From contig QVOM02000091.1 of NCBI GenBank assembly GCA_003586115.2, positions 878,180-942,179 of the forward strand: a DNA stretch of 64,000 nucleotides. The letters are read 5' to 3'. Below the pieces are notes generated by a model. That model saw nothing but the letters and a program-made list of their open reading frames with translations, was not told the origin of the DNA and did not search any database. This document shows positions 58,301-63,506 of this stretch, one piece after another. This DNA is from Salvator merianae. Lineage: Eukaryota > Chordata > Lepidosauria > Squamata > Teiidae. Position numbers and translations under genes: made by a program. Position 1 is the stretch's first letter, and every line of letters begins with the position of its first letter.

Positions 58301-59569
58301 TGAGTTTCTCAGTCGATCCAGATGGGGATGGTTCATTGCCCCTGCCTGAGCTTTCTCCTTGGTGTCTGTTTCCACCTCCTGCAGGTAAAGGTTTCTGCAT
58401 AAAGGAACTGCCTGGGCCAAGAAGACTGGTGGTATGGGAGCTGCTCAGCCAATCCAAACAGGATTGAGATGGTTTGTTGGCCCTGCCTGAGCTTCTTCCT
58501 AGCTTCTGTATCTGGCCTGCTGCAGGTAAAGGCCTTTGCATGAAAGGACTGCCTGGGTTGGGAAGCTATTCTATCATCTAGGGGGAGGTTTGCTGGCCCT
58601 GTCTGAACTTCTTCCTTGGCTTCTGTTTTCACTCTCCTGGTGGTAAAGGCCTCTGCCTAAAGGAACTGCTTGGGCTGGGAGCTGTCCAGGGGATCTGGAT
58701 GGGGGACAGTTTGAGCTTCTTTTCTGGATTCTGGACCTTTCCACAATTACCCATAAGTCCAAGCTAGTACACGGTATGGTCCGCTTCTGGACCTCTCTCA
58801 TCTGCACTCCAGTCTGGACTAGAGAGGCCTCATCATCTGATAGGCTGCTGCATCTGCATCTGTACTGGATGCAGTGTAGTCCAATCTAGTTTGAACAGGT
58901 CTACCAGCAGTCCAAAGGCTACTAGACTGAACGTAAGAGGAGCCCTGCTGGATCAGGCCACACCCCATCTAGTCCAGCATCATCCCAATTGCTTCTGGGC
59001 ATTCTCAAGCAGAATATAAAAAAGCCAAACCTTCACTTGCTCTCAACTCCCTGCAAATGGCCCTTAGAGGCATCCTGTGTGTCTCTCTAACCAGGAGGCA
59101 GCACCTAGGCATTCATTCTAGTAGCCACTGATACACTTGACCACCATTAATCTGCCCAGTCCATTCTTAAAAGTATTCAGTCTGATTGCTGTCACCACCT
59201 CTTCTGGTGGTAAATTCCACAGACCGATGATCCTCAGAGTCAGGCCTGTGTGAACAGGCCCAGAAATCCCATCTTTCCCTTGTGTTTGAACCCTTTTGTC
59301 CACAACATCCAGAGTTTGTTTTCACTCACCTGAAAGTCCTGTTCTCGGATGCGCTTCCCCTTGGCGGGATGAGGTAACTCCGTGAAGAGGCGCAGAGTGA
59401 CATTGAGGATGGCCTCCTCTGTCATGTCCTGATGGGTGATGGAGTCCCAGGTGAAAGCCATGGTACGCGACCAGAAGTTGGGGAAGAACCCTTCGGATCC
59501 TTGGGATGACCAACACAGTAGAACCAGCATCCGCAGGAGGCACCAGGACCAGACCAGGGAACTGTCCAT
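28423..59569 (-). CDS. VWA7: VWA7, von Willebrand factor A domain-containing protein 7 (16 coding exons)
   Basis: All coding exons were read on the minus strand: 59330-59569, 57888-58169, 55798-55894, 55217-55339, 50387-50582, 46071-46240, 43345-43457, 42139-42255, 41809-41988, 40087-40264, 37295-37447, 34813-34905, 33118-33398, 31572-31708, 31062-31230, 28423-28839. Their phases fit at every joint and they total 2946 bases, 981 residues plus stop. The start ATG at 59569 has A at -3 and G at +4 and is followed by a hydrophobic signal peptide. Residues 40-310 contain [12 protein letters not shown] and GGINKDSAS, typical of VWA7 and Het-C-like proteins. The A domain begins near residue 320 with DTTGS at 328-332, then TGGDEPEMC and FVFTDAS. 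The C-terminus is hydrophobic ([13 protein letters not shown]), suggesting membrane anchoring. The function of VWA7 is not established. The protein is about 90 residues longer than the human one as I recall it, mostly at the C-terminus. Confidence 0.93.
29040..29195 (+). mobile_element. L2/CR1-type LINE 3' fragment
   Basis: Shares AGTTAAGATCTGCTGGAGAG, GTCTTCTCTGCGGTGGCC and CCCCCTGAGGTGCAGC with the fragment at 17690-17810. Short, no frame. Confidence 0.5.
29226..29534. mobile_element. Palindromic DNA element (H4)
   Basis: Interior hairpin CCCATTTTGGTGTGCC facing CACCAAAACGG, block CCTCAGAGCCCCTGGGGG, and right end ATGCAGAAAGGCTC. Left border uncertain. VWA7 intron 15 side. Confidence 0.45.
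30000..30295 (+). mobile_element. L2/CR1-type LINE 3' end
   Basis: Decayed motif CTTCTCAGTGGTAGCCCCCC and GACCATGGAATAGTCTCCC, then CTATTTATCCTGGTC and an A-rich tail with AATAAATAATTAAT at about 30277-30290. Confidence 0.6.
30690..31020 (-). mobile_element. Tandem tRNA-derived SINE pieces
   Basis: Two similar units of about 160 bases. Each has, on the minus strand, a tRNA-like head (GGCTGTAGCTCAGTG, then GTTCAATCCCC) and a body AGTATAGAGG or AGCATAGAGG. They lie in VWA7 intron 15, ending only about 40 bases before exon 15. Confidence 0.6.
31062..31230 (-). CDS. VWA7: VWA7 exon 15
   Basis: 169 bases, starting with one base that completes an AGG codon with exon 14 and ending in phase 0 before GTGAGT. 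It reads [20 protein letters not shown], then SMITITLQ, and ends in [11 protein letters not shown], aligning with the human stretch ending LRLLVSAPAP. Holds an N-glycosylation site (NQS). Confidence 0.92.
31334..31367. repeat. CA microsatellite, 17 units, left edge of duplicated segment
   Basis: Perfect CA run. The same run with 15 units lies at 9789-9818 and marks the left junction of the copy in SAPCD1 intron 2. Confidence 0.9.
31336..32742. repeat. Source copy of the 1.4 kb duplicated segment
   Basis: Matches 9787-11193. It contains VWA7 exon 14, parts of introns 13 and 14, and a long hairpin at 31954-32194. It ends in the head of the SINE at 32713; the first difference from the other copy is at 32743 (A here, G there). 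Confidence 0.85.
31572..31708 (-). CDS. VWA7: VWA7 exon 14 (functional copy)
   Basis: 137 bases from phase 0 to two leftover bases, exactly what exons 13 and 15 require; joining 13 to 15 without it would meet a stop within six codons. It reads [19 protein letters not shown], then LPFNISQS with an N-glycosylation site, and aligns with the human LSGPSGFLAPG to SFSLTSNLS stretch. A second identical copy lies at 10023-10159. Confidence 0.92.
32713..33010 (+). mobile_element. tRNA-derived SINE with CTT tail
   Basis: Full-length member of the six-copy SINE family. It differs from the copy at 11164 at several body positions and in the tail, which shows that the two SINEs are separate insertions joined by recombination. 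Confidence 0.8.
33118..33398 (-). CDS. VWA7: VWA7 exon 13
   Basis: 281 bases, two bases completing a glycine codon and then 93 codons to phase 0. It reads [18 protein letters not shown] and ends in [17 protein letters not shown], which matches the human HRAAPQPSTVVPVLLE well. Confidence 0.93.
34060..34330 (-). mobile_element. Interspersed repeat of the GATCAGGCC type
   Basis: Contains TGCCGGGAGCTGAGAGCAGG, AGAAGCCCAGAAGCAG and GCCTGATCCAGCAGGG, shared with the other copies of this repeat. VWA7 intron 12. Confidence 0.6.
34813..34905 (-). CDS. VWA7: VWA7 exon 12
   Basis: 93 bases, phase 1 at both ends. It reads [20 protein letters not shown], matching the human [20 protein letters not shown] closely. 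Confidence 0.93.
35311..35329. repeat. GT microsatellite
   Basis: Short perfect GT run of nine to ten units. Confidence 0.8.
35437..35707 (-). mobile_element. tRNA-derived SINE
   Basis: Minus-strand copy with TATACCCTGCTTTTCTCGGC on the left and the head ending at CGCCACCATG on the right. VWA7 intron 11. Confidence 0.8.
35748..36510 (+). mobile_element. Interspersed repeats of the GATCAGGCC type, two copies, one split
   Basis: Two partial copies follow one another: AGAACATAAGTGAAGCCC at 35751 and ACATAAGAACAGCCCCGCTG at 35935. The second copy is interrupted at 36015-36297 by an L1-like insertion and continues to about 36510. Confidence 0.65.
36015..36297 (-). mobile_element. 5'-truncated L1-like LINE with 13-base target duplication
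   Basis: The flanks CCCACCCGTTGCT (36002-36014) and CCCACCCATTGCT (36298-36310) are a target-site duplication with one change. The minus strand of the insert reads [14 protein letters not shown], like the C-terminal end of L1-type reverse transcriptases, and ends in an A-rich tail at its left border. Confidence 0.75.
36645..37045. mobile_element. Palindromic element, conserved-loop family (H1)
   Basis: Hairpins ACTATATTTGGAATGC / ATTCCCAATATAGTG, GGAAATCTGGCA / TGCCAGATTTCC, and the main stem CTCATTTCAGAATGAGGTTG with GGGGCTACTGGAAGCC against TTTCCAGTAGGCCC and GATCTCATTTTGAAATGGGC. The loop has CAAAAAGTAACAAAAGAAAG. Confidence 0.7.
37295..37447 (-). CDS. VWA7: VWA7 exon 11
   Basis: 153 bases, phase 1 at both ends. 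It reads [20 protein letters not shown], then [17 protein letters not shown]. This aligns with the human block QFWMVTMDDPPQTGTWEIQV. A repeat starts only about 36 bases upstream of its 3' splice site. Confidence 0.9.
37483..37750. repeat. Interspersed repeat with GTTCACGAACAAA words
   Basis: Repeated short words of the form TTCACGAAC, TTTCAGAACACAAACAG and AACAAATCAG, ending in an A run at 37732-37745. It resembles an interspersed repeat built of tandem-like GTTCAYGAAC motifs. The class is unknown to me. Confidence 0.5.
38290..38410 (+). mobile_element. L2/CR1-type LINE 3' fragment
   Basis: Reads [14 protein letters not shown] in one frame, a decayed form of the LINE C-terminal motif seen at 1050 on the other strand. 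Confidence 0.5.
38885..39613. mobile_element. Palindromic DNA element (H4) with nested H3 element
   Basis: Starts with GGGCGTTTTTGCATTGGCC. Hairpin CCCCATTTTGTGATGCAC facing GCTGCCAAAATGGGTCCCC, and CCAGGGGCTCTGAGGCCAGG. It is interrupted at 39036-39213. The right border is approximate. Confidence 0.5.
39036..39213. mobile_element. 178-base palindromic DNA element (H3), TSD CTAGG
   Basis: Starts GCCCTTTCTGCACTTGGCC, ends AAGTCCAAGTGCAGAAAGGC plus T. Almost the whole element is self-complementary (GGATTATATCCCAGAATAGG against CCTATTCTGAGATATAATC). Flanked by CTAGG at 39031-39035 and 39214-39218. Confidence 0.85.
40087..40264 (-). CDS. VWA7: VWA7 exon 10
   Basis: 178 bases, phase 0 start and one base left over. 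It reads [15 protein letters not shown], then [18 protein letters not shown] and ends in FELRNPA, which matches the human VDGLLQKITVRIHG and FWIKNPAG. Confidence 0.93.
40540..40860. mobile_element. Palindromic element, H1-related
   Basis: Contains GATCCTGCAACTGCCTCTCA and GGGGTATTTCGATGCATG with AGAAGTGCACGACTGCCAG, words shared with other H1 copies and with the hairpin in the duplicated segment. Confidence 0.35.
41255..41706. mobile_element. Palindromic DNA element (H2)
   Basis: Ends GGGCCTTTTTGCACCTTTCA and GAAAGTGTGAAAAGGACCC. It is a chain of hairpins including TCCACCCTGGAATGTTCACT facing its complement, GGAGCAGCTAGACAGCTCC and the word TATGGCAGCGCTGG shared by the family. Confidence 0.65.
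41809..41988 (-). CDS. VWA7: VWA7 exon 9
   Basis: 180 bases, 60 codons, phase 0 at both ends. It reads [20 protein letters not shown], then [17 protein letters not shown]: the last strand and helix of the von Willebrand A domain. Confidence 0.95.
42139..42255 (-). CDS. VWA7: VWA7 exon 8
   Basis: 117 bases, 39 codons, phase 0. It reads [20 protein letters not shown], holding the FTDAS acidic motif of the A domain, and ends in LIQEQKCK. Confidence 0.95.
42500..43082. mobile_element. Palindromic DNA element (H4)
   Basis: Interior hairpin GGCCCATTTCAGTGGCATCG with CACCAAAATGGATCCCC, block GGCCAGGAACTCAAGTTCCT, and right end GCATAAAGGCCCT. Left border uncertain. Confidence 0.45.
43345..43457 (-). 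CDS. VWA7: VWA7 exon 7
   Basis: 113 bases ending in phase 0. It reads [17 protein letters not shown], then [15 protein letters not shown]. The threonine and aspartate of TGGD are the second part of the metal-binding site. Confidence 0.95.
43930..44107. mobile_element. 178-base palindromic DNA element (H3), TSD CACTG
   Basis: Starts GCCCTTTCTGCACTTGGCC and ends CCAAGTGCAGAAAGGGC. It is very similar to the element at 39036 and exactly as long. Flanked by CACTG at 43925-43929 and 44108-44112. Confidence 0.88.
44113..44470. mobile_element. Palindromic element, conserved-loop family (H1)
   Basis: Stem CAGCTCCCAAAACAGACTCG with TTCGTATAACCAGAAA against TTTCCAGTTATACGAACTGC with GTTTATTTGGAAGCTGCC. 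The loop holds AAGTGCCTGCCCACTTCC, TTTTGCTATTTTTCACACAC. It begins directly at the right side of the H3 element. Confidence 0.7.
45035..45444. mobile_element. Palindromic DNA element (H2)
   Basis: Ends GGGCCTGTTTGCACTTCCC and AAGTGCAAACAGGCT. First hairpin is ACCTTAGAACGGTAGAATTC against GAATTCTACC-type sequence; later CCATGACAGCAGC and GCTGCTGCCATGG face each other. Confidence 0.7.
45445..46070. other. VWA7 intron 6, unassigned
   Basis: No repeat or exon recognised between the palindromic element and exon 6. Confidence 0.4.
46071..46240 (-). CDS. VWA7: VWA7 exon 6 (start of A domain)
   Basis: 170 bases; it reads [20 protein letters not shown], so it holds the DxTxS-like metal-ion-dependent adhesion site (DTTGS, residues 328-332), then [15 protein letters not shown] and [10 protein letters not shown]. 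The motif is intact and nearly identical to the human one. Confidence 0.96.
46241..47160. other. VWA7 intron 5, AT-rich, unassigned
   Basis: AT-rich with no recognised exon. A TTAATTGAAAGTGGTATATA stretch near 46540 may be the tail of an old LINE. Confidence 0.35.
47161..47246. mobile_element. Palindromic DNA element (H3), short internal-deletion copy
   Basis: GCCCTTTCTGCACTG at the left and TGCAAAAAGGCC at the right enclose GGGTTATATCCCAGAGCAGG. Most of the middle is missing. Confidence 0.5.
47352..47805. mobile_element. Palindromic DNA element (H2)
   Basis: Left end GGGCCTGTTCGCATGC, right end TGTTACAATGCCC. Chain of hairpins with GCTAGCCAGCATTAGGAATG / CATTCCTAATGCTGGCTA, CATGGCAGCGGCCGGCCAC and CTTATCCCATTCTAAGG. 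Confidence 0.6.
48530..48970. mobile_element. Palindromic DNA element (H4)
   Basis: Contains CATACTGGCGGCACTC, GACTGTGGAGCCTCTG, and CCCATCCCAATGTGGGATGG hairpins with H4 words (GGTCTGGTATGCCATGG). Borders are approximate. Confidence 0.4.
49506..50066. mobile_element. Palindromic DNA element (H4)
   Basis: Ends GGCCATTTCTACACG and AAGTGCAAAATAGGCC. TTTA flanks it on both sides, a possible short target duplication. The interior has a run of GC-rich short hairpins. Confidence 0.5.
50387..50582 (-). CDS. VWA7: VWA7 exon 5
   Basis: 196 bases; reads [20 protein letters not shown], then [16 protein letters not shown] and [10 protein letters not shown]. The human sequence [20 protein letters not shown] is close. 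Ends with two bases that complete an arginine codon in exon 6. Confidence 0.95.
50870..51029. mobile_element. H4-type palindromic sequence
   Basis: GGTCTTTCTACACTTACCTG start, GATCATAGGCTGGTCTAAGG inside. It directly abuts the next element. Confidence 0.35.
51030..51314. mobile_element. Palindromic DNA element (H2)
   Basis: Starts GGCCCGATCGTGTTTGCAC and ends AGTGCGAACAGGCCC. Inner words GGTCGCCATGGCAACGGCC and GCTGCCATGGCAAGGATTC face each other. Confidence 0.6.
51630..52040 (-). mobile_element. LINE 3'-UTR fragment
   Basis: Begins in TTTATTTTTATTTATTTAAG and TTCTATCCTGGCC and continues with CCAGGGTGGGTCACAAC, the reverse of the LINE tails found at 18000 and 54750. Confidence 0.5.
52066..52874. 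mobile_element. Palindromic DNA element (H4), large copy
   Basis: Right end GGAAAAGGCC, left near AGGGCCAAAATAG. Contains repeated TATGGAGGATGGGAA, CTCTGTAATTGCTCTCTGGG and GGCCAGGGACCTAGAAGTGG themes. Borders are approximate. Confidence 0.35.
52891..53248. mobile_element. Palindromic DNA element (H2)
   Basis: Left end GGCCTTCTTGCACTTTC. Hairpins TTAGAATGGGATAATTATCC with CCATTCTTAGG, GCAGCGCGGACACTG with GTGCACGCTGC, and CACCTTACTGAGAGGTG with ATCACCTCCTGGTAAGGT. Confidence 0.6.
53684..54093. mobile_element. Palindromic DNA element (H2), right end decayed
   Basis: Left end GGGCCTGTTCATCCTG, hairpin AGAATAGTATAATTATACCA, and CATTACAGCAGCCATGG facing CCATTGCCATGG. Confidence 0.55.
54265..54340 (-). 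mobile_element. 5S rRNA-derived sequence
   Basis: GGTGGTCTCCCATCGAAGTG at the left and TTTTGAGATCAGACA at the right are the reverse complement of the 5S rRNA internal region, decayed. Confidence 0.55.
54345..54795 (+). mobile_element. L2-type LINE 3' end
   Basis: Reads [16 protein letters not shown] in one frame and [10 protein letters not shown] later, both typical of the last residues of L2/CR1 proteins, then GGGTGGGGTATAAATTC and an AATAAATAAA tail. VWA7 intron 4. Confidence 0.65.
55217..55339 (-). CDS. VWA7: VWA7 exon 4
   Basis: 123 bases, phase 1 at both ends. It reads [20 protein letters not shown], then [15 protein letters not shown]; the human protein has PTCSDCEELSCPRN and LLTSGYFGTHPPKP here. 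Confidence 0.94.
55455..55720 (-). mobile_element. LINE 3'-UTR fragment
   Basis: TTTATTTATTTATTTTCATT, CCTGCCCTATACCC and CTGTTTCCTCAGCCAAAGGC are shared with 826-1000 and 62690-62730. Confidence 0.55.
55798..55894 (-). CDS. VWA7: VWA7 exon 3
   Basis: 97 bases, phase 0 start and one base left over. It reads [20 protein letters not shown] and ends in EIKSIAG. The [11 protein letters not shown] core is invariant in VWA7 and resembles the HSNWCEL motif of Het-C proteins. Confidence 0.95.
56543..56738. mobile_element. Short palindromic DNA element (H4)
   Basis: Left end GGGCCTGTTCGTGCTGG, right end GTGTGGGAAAGGCCC. Interior with CAGCAGGAGGCGGGGCC. VWA7 intron 2. Confidence 0.5.
56747..57701. 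mobile_element. Palindromic DNA element (H2) split by a solo LTR
   Basis: Left end GGGCCTTTTCAAACTTTAC, right end AAAAGTGCAAAAAGGCCC. The normal family order (CATGGCAGTGGCCGG, then GAATGCTGGTATCCTGCTG) is interrupted exactly within GGTATCCTGC by the LTR. Confidence 0.75.
57039..57580 (+). mobile_element. Solo LTR of an endogenous retrovirus
   Basis: 542 bases starting TGTGGATGCCTAG and ending GGCTACAACA, thus bounded by TGT and ACA. GTAT precedes it (57035-57038) and follows it (57581-57584), a 4-base target duplication. Inside are a CT run, a TATA-like TGTATAAATATA near 57467 and AATAAA at 57498-57503, in the order expected for U3, R and U5. No viral genes are present, so it is a recombined solo LTR. 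Confidence 0.85.
57888..58169 (-). CDS. VWA7: VWA7 exon 2
   Basis: 282 bases, 94 codons, phase 0. It reads [20 protein letters not shown], then [21 protein letters not shown] and ends in LGQLLHTLQ; the human equivalents are [17 protein letters not shown] and DLHFDAE. Confidence 0.95.
58305..58740. repeat. Degenerate tandem repeat, about 3.5 units of 108-143 bases
   Basis: Each unit starts GAGCTTCTTCCTWGCTTCTG, has GGTAAAGGCCTYTGC and GAACTGCCTGGG and ends in TTGGCCCTGCCT or a variant. Units begin near 58350, 58489, 58605 and 58713. VWA7 intron 1. Confidence 0.7.
58930..59260 (+). mobile_element. Interspersed repeat of the GATCAGGCC type
   Basis: GAGCCCTGCTGGATCAGGCC at 58939, then TCTAGTCCAGCATC, CTCTCAACTCCCTGCAAATG and, near the end, ACCTCTTCTGGTGGTAAATT. 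On the minus strand it reads [20 protein letters not shown], a LINE-like remnant. Best-preserved copy in the window. Confidence 0.65.
59330..59569 (-). CDS. VWA7: VWA7 exon 1 (start codon and signal peptide)
   Basis: 240 bases, 80 codons, phase 0. [20 protein letters not shown] is a clear signal peptide, followed by [20 protein letters not shown] and [12 protein letters not shown], matching human FFPNIWS and ITHQDLTEEAALNVTL. The ATG at 59569 was preferred to one 22 codons upstream because it has the better context and puts the hydrophobic stretch at the N-terminus. Confidence 0.94.
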
Positions 59570-59802
59570 ACTAGATACATTTATCTGGACAACGGAAGAA
59601 AAGGAGGTTTGCATTTCTGACAAAAGGGTTATCAAAGACCTTCCAGAGACAGTATATGGTCATGGACTTTGTAGCAATTTGTAAGGAACTGCAGAGAGGA
59701 GTGTCTAGCTGGACTACACATGTAGGGAGAAAAGGATGTAGCCGTAGGAAGAGACTTGTCTCAATGCTAATGGTTTTCTTTTGGATTCAGGAGTCCAAAC
59801 AA

Positions 59803-60339
59803 AGGGCTTTACTGCTCTTCCCTTGCCATGATCTGGCCAAGTGGGTCTGGACCAATGAGGCCCGCTGGTCCAGATCAAGGCATGGCATGATCTGGAGCAG
59901 CACTGTCTGCACAACAACACTGGTTCAGACCAGCCCCTGCACTGGCCCCAAAGCTCACATAAGCTTCAGAGCCGACTTCTGAGGGCTCGAAAGGACTAGG
60001 AACAAAGGTTTCTAACCTCAGAGACCCCGGGGAACCCATTTTGGTGGTGCAATGCCAAAATGGGTCCCTCGGTAGTCCAGAAAATGGAAGTGTGCCTTCT
60101 GCACACCTTCACGTTCTGGACTGATTGGGTGCTAGTATGTTGGTAATTCTTATTGTTTAGAACTACCACTAATCCCGATCAAGGCCCCCTTGATCTGATT
60201 TATGCTCCATCCTGTGCAGATGGAGCATACTAGCGATGGATGAGGCCTCACTGATTCGCACTAACATGCAGTCCAGTGAGGCCCCGAAGAGCACTACAAA
60301 GCATCCTGTTCCGGAACAGAGGTAAATGCAGAAAGGCCC
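59803..60339. mobile_element. Palindromic DNA element (H4)
   Basis: Right end ATGCAGAAAGGCCC, left near GGGCTTTACTGCTC. Hairpin CCCATTTTGGTGGTGC against GCAATGCCAAAATGGGTCCC, block CCTCAGAGACCCCGGGGAAC. It lies just upstream of VWA7. Confidence 0.55.
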
Positions 60340-61680
60340 AAAAAGCAGCTTAACCGTATAGAACCACAGGTTTCAATGGGCCCTAATCCTTTTTAGGAGA
60401 TTGGGATGGTCCCAGGATTCAATCCTGCTGCTAGTAAAACTCTCAGAATTCTAAAACTGATTGTCCAATAAAAACCTGAATCCTGAAAGCTGCAGGACAG
60501 ACAAAAGGACGCACACAAAGGAAGGACACAAAGGAAGATGTAGGGTGTGTTCAGATTTAAAATTATAGTACTGAATGACCACTTAATTGATGTCCTCATC
60601 ATCATACCCGCATCAAAATGCCAGCCCTGCACTAGTCTGTCCTTTGCAGACACTGTTGTAATACTGCCATCCATATAAAACTGCCAGCTTATGCTTTTTC
60701 CTTAATTTATTGTGGGTTTCTCTCAGCACAAAAGATCTAAGACAGAAGTACTCAAACTACAGCCCACAGCTATGTGGCGTTTACCTGTGATCCGTCTGCA
60801 ACACAACAAAGCCAACACTGAACTGAAGAAAACATGTTAATACTACTGCTTTGGCATTCCGATTGCCAGGACAAGAGGCATCCCTGCCCCCAATATCTCA
60901 GGGCAGTTCAAGTGTTTATTAAGATCTCTATGCCACTCGATTATGTAACTCTCAGGGTGGAGAACAAGAACAAACAGAAGAAAAATAAACAATTCAAAAG
61001 CATAATATACATTAAAAACCCATTAAAAGCACGATAAAAGATAACACGTATATAAACAGGTACAGGACTCTATCAAAAGAGAGAACAAGAGGGAAATCCC
61101 ACCGGCTCCTTTCCAACCTCTGATTCCTTTATTAAGCTGATTTTATATCTGGGTCCGGCCGACATGGGACTAAGATGCAAATACTCAAACCTGGCAGAAA
61201 CGGGACTAGGGTTGGCCGGGTTAACAGTGGGGTTTTGTCATAGAACAAGGACAAGGATGGGAAGATCTGGAGAGGGAGGACAGGATGCGGAGATGGAAAA
61301 GGAACTCACAGAATGATCCTCCGGTAAAGATCTTGTCTGCACAAAGGAACGCAGTGTATCATTTTCGCTCTGAAAAGTTACTGGAGAAAGAGGCCTGCAT
61401 TATCTAGTTAGCTTATTATGGATACTTTAAATCCATCCTCCATCATGTGACCTTGGGGTGAGCTACAGTTCTTTCTATACACACATTGCACTGAAATTTG
61501 CATGCCATCCTGCGGGGAATTTAGACACGTGAGTCTTATGGTTGTCGTCTTTTGAGAACTGATTGTATTCCCATTCATTGTCAAATAACTTAGACTTTCT
61601 CCTTCCCTTTTCCTTCCTTCCTCAAGTATCATGTTCATTTTCTCATACTGTAAACCTGACTCCAGGGAAGTGCCTTATAT
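60340..61680. other. Upstream of VWA7, no gene recognised
   Basis: No exon of the expected neighbour VARS1 was seen on the minus strand. At 60900-61050 an AT-rich stretch resembles a LINE tail. Confidence 0.4.
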
Positions 61681-61682
61681 TA

Positions 61683-61885
61683 AGGCTACATCCACACACA
61701 GAAAAAAAAAGAAAAGAAATGGCTCTAAAGTGATTTAGGAATGGTAGCATCCACACACAAGTGCCTCTAATCCAATTTAAAAGCCAGACAATGCACTTCC
61801 AAAGTGCGTTCTCTGACCTTTAGTGTGGATTAGACATGGGACGGAAGCACTAGTGTCCACATGCTACAGTGTAGATGCAGCCTAG
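61683..61885. mobile_element. MITE-like palindromic element
   Basis: GGCTACATCCACACACAG at the left and GTGTAGATGCAGCCTAG at the right are imperfect inverted repeats. The interior pairs CACTTCCAAAGTGCG and similar words. Confidence 0.5.
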
Positions 61886-62059
61886 TAGTTTATAATCCTC
61901 TCCAAGAGCCTTTTAGAGACTAAATAAATTGCTGAGAAAGTGCTCCAGGAAACTGAAAGATAAGGCAATTCCAACAATCAGAGGTGATTTAAAACAAGCC
62001 TAGTCCTCTGAAAATTAGTTAAGGCTTCCAGGGAGCTGCTATTTATTATTTCAACTCCA

Positions 62060-62240
62060 GGCTCTCATTGTATTTAAATGCCACTTACCAGCACCCAAAG
62101 ACACCTGGGCAAACAAGTAAGCCTTTATGTCACATAAATTGTCAACTGTGTCAGTGCCACCTGCCGTTACAGTAGAGAAGGCATTCCACAGCTGGTAGCC
62201 ACCACAGACAAAGCCATGCTTTTCAGAGAGGGCCATGAGC
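62060..62240 (-). mobile_element. LINE C-terminal remnant
   Basis: The minus strand reads KHGFVCGGYQLWNAF, a decayed form of the FSVVAPRLWNSLP motif. Confidence 0.45.
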
Positions 62241-62624
62241 TATAGATATTCACTACTACAGCACCTCAATCAATCCTGAGGCTACAAGAAGAGCCCCACT
62301 CAAACTTTGTCAGGATAATTTCAGGGACAACATTCCTACAGACATCTTTGCTGATCCTAAGTTATTTAGGGGTTCAGAAGGTCATCAATACCGGGAATTC
62401 AGAGATAGCAAAGAAGCATATAGAAAAAAATTCAGAGGGACTTTTCAAAGTCAGTTACTGCATTTTATGATCCCAACTGCTGCCCTAGACAACGATTTGG
62501 CATGAGGGCCCCCGCTCTGATGGCCAAGGGCTCAGGAGTCCTCTGGGAGTTCTTCCTGTAGCCCACAGAGTTTTGTAGTTCCCTTTCACTCATCATTTCC
62601 CTTGAGAAGAGCAAACAGCTGAGA

Positions 62625-62870
62625 GAGGGATGGCCCTCCTAAAACTATATAGTCCTAACCTGCACCCTAACCTGCCACAGCAGGGCCTGAATGGGGAGAG
62701 GAAGCTGTTTACTCAGCCAAAGGCCAGGGTAAACAGGCACGTCTTCACTGATCTTCTGAGCATCTCAGGAGGAAGACTATTCCACAATCTGAGGCCACCA
62801 CTGAGAAGGCCCCATACCGGCTTCCTGCCCCGTCAACTACTGAAGATAATTGTATAACCAGTTACATGGG
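62625..62870 (-). mobile_element. L2/CR1-type LINE 3' fragment
   Basis: Shares GGAAGCTGTTTACTCAGCC, CTTCACTGATC, GGAGGAAGACTATTCC and CACCACTGAGAAGGCCC with the copy at 826-1050, in the same orientation. Confidence 0.55.
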
Positions 62871-62993
62871 CATGGGTGACTATAGTTCAAGAATGTGCCA
62901 TAGGTGACAAATAGCAGCATTCATACCACTGACAATGGCTGTAATCATTAGGAGCTGAAAGATGTCACAATCATTCCACTGGGCACCTCTTTG

Positions 62994-63506
62994 GGTGTGA
63001 TCAGACGGGCTATTTTGGTTGGCTTCCGGTCGCACGGAAGCTCCAGCATTCATAAAGCTCTTTGAGAAAACCAGCTCTGAGCTTCTCCAAGGCTTCCTGG
63101 GTCAGCTCTTCTGTATTCAGCTTTTCTGTGCTTTTGGGTCACCCTGGGGAGCACCTCAACCAATCAGAGCCTTGCAGGAACCCGTGAACAATAGCACAAG
63201 AAGGGAGGGGGCGAGCGAGCTCTTGCCAGCATGGGGAAACTTTTCAAACTCCCTGCCTTCTGTAGATAAAAAAAAAAAGACACCAGTAGCGAGGCGTGGG
63301 AGAAAGCCCCTTGGATGGGGGACAGTTTGAGCTTCTTTTCTGGATTCTGGACCTTTCCACAATTACCCAGAAGCCAACCAAACTAGCCCGTCTGATCACA
63401 CCCGGAGAGGCGCAGAGGTGGATTTCCCAATGAGGTTTATGAATGCTGCAGCTTTCGTGCGACCAGAAGCCGACCAGAATAGCCCGTCTGATCATACCCA
63501 AAGAGA
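62994..63506. mobile_element. DNA element with about 60-base inverted ends and an extra inner right end
   Basis: The left end GGGTGTGATCAGACGGGCTA, followed by TTGGCTTCCGGTCGCACGG and CAGCATTCATAAA, faces the right end TTTATGAATGCTGCAG, GTGCGACCAGAAGCC, TAGCCCGTCTGATCATACCC. A second right-end copy lies at about 63366-63403 (GAAGCCAACCAAACTAGCCC, then GTCTGATCACACCC). No transposase was recognised. Confidence 0.75.
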
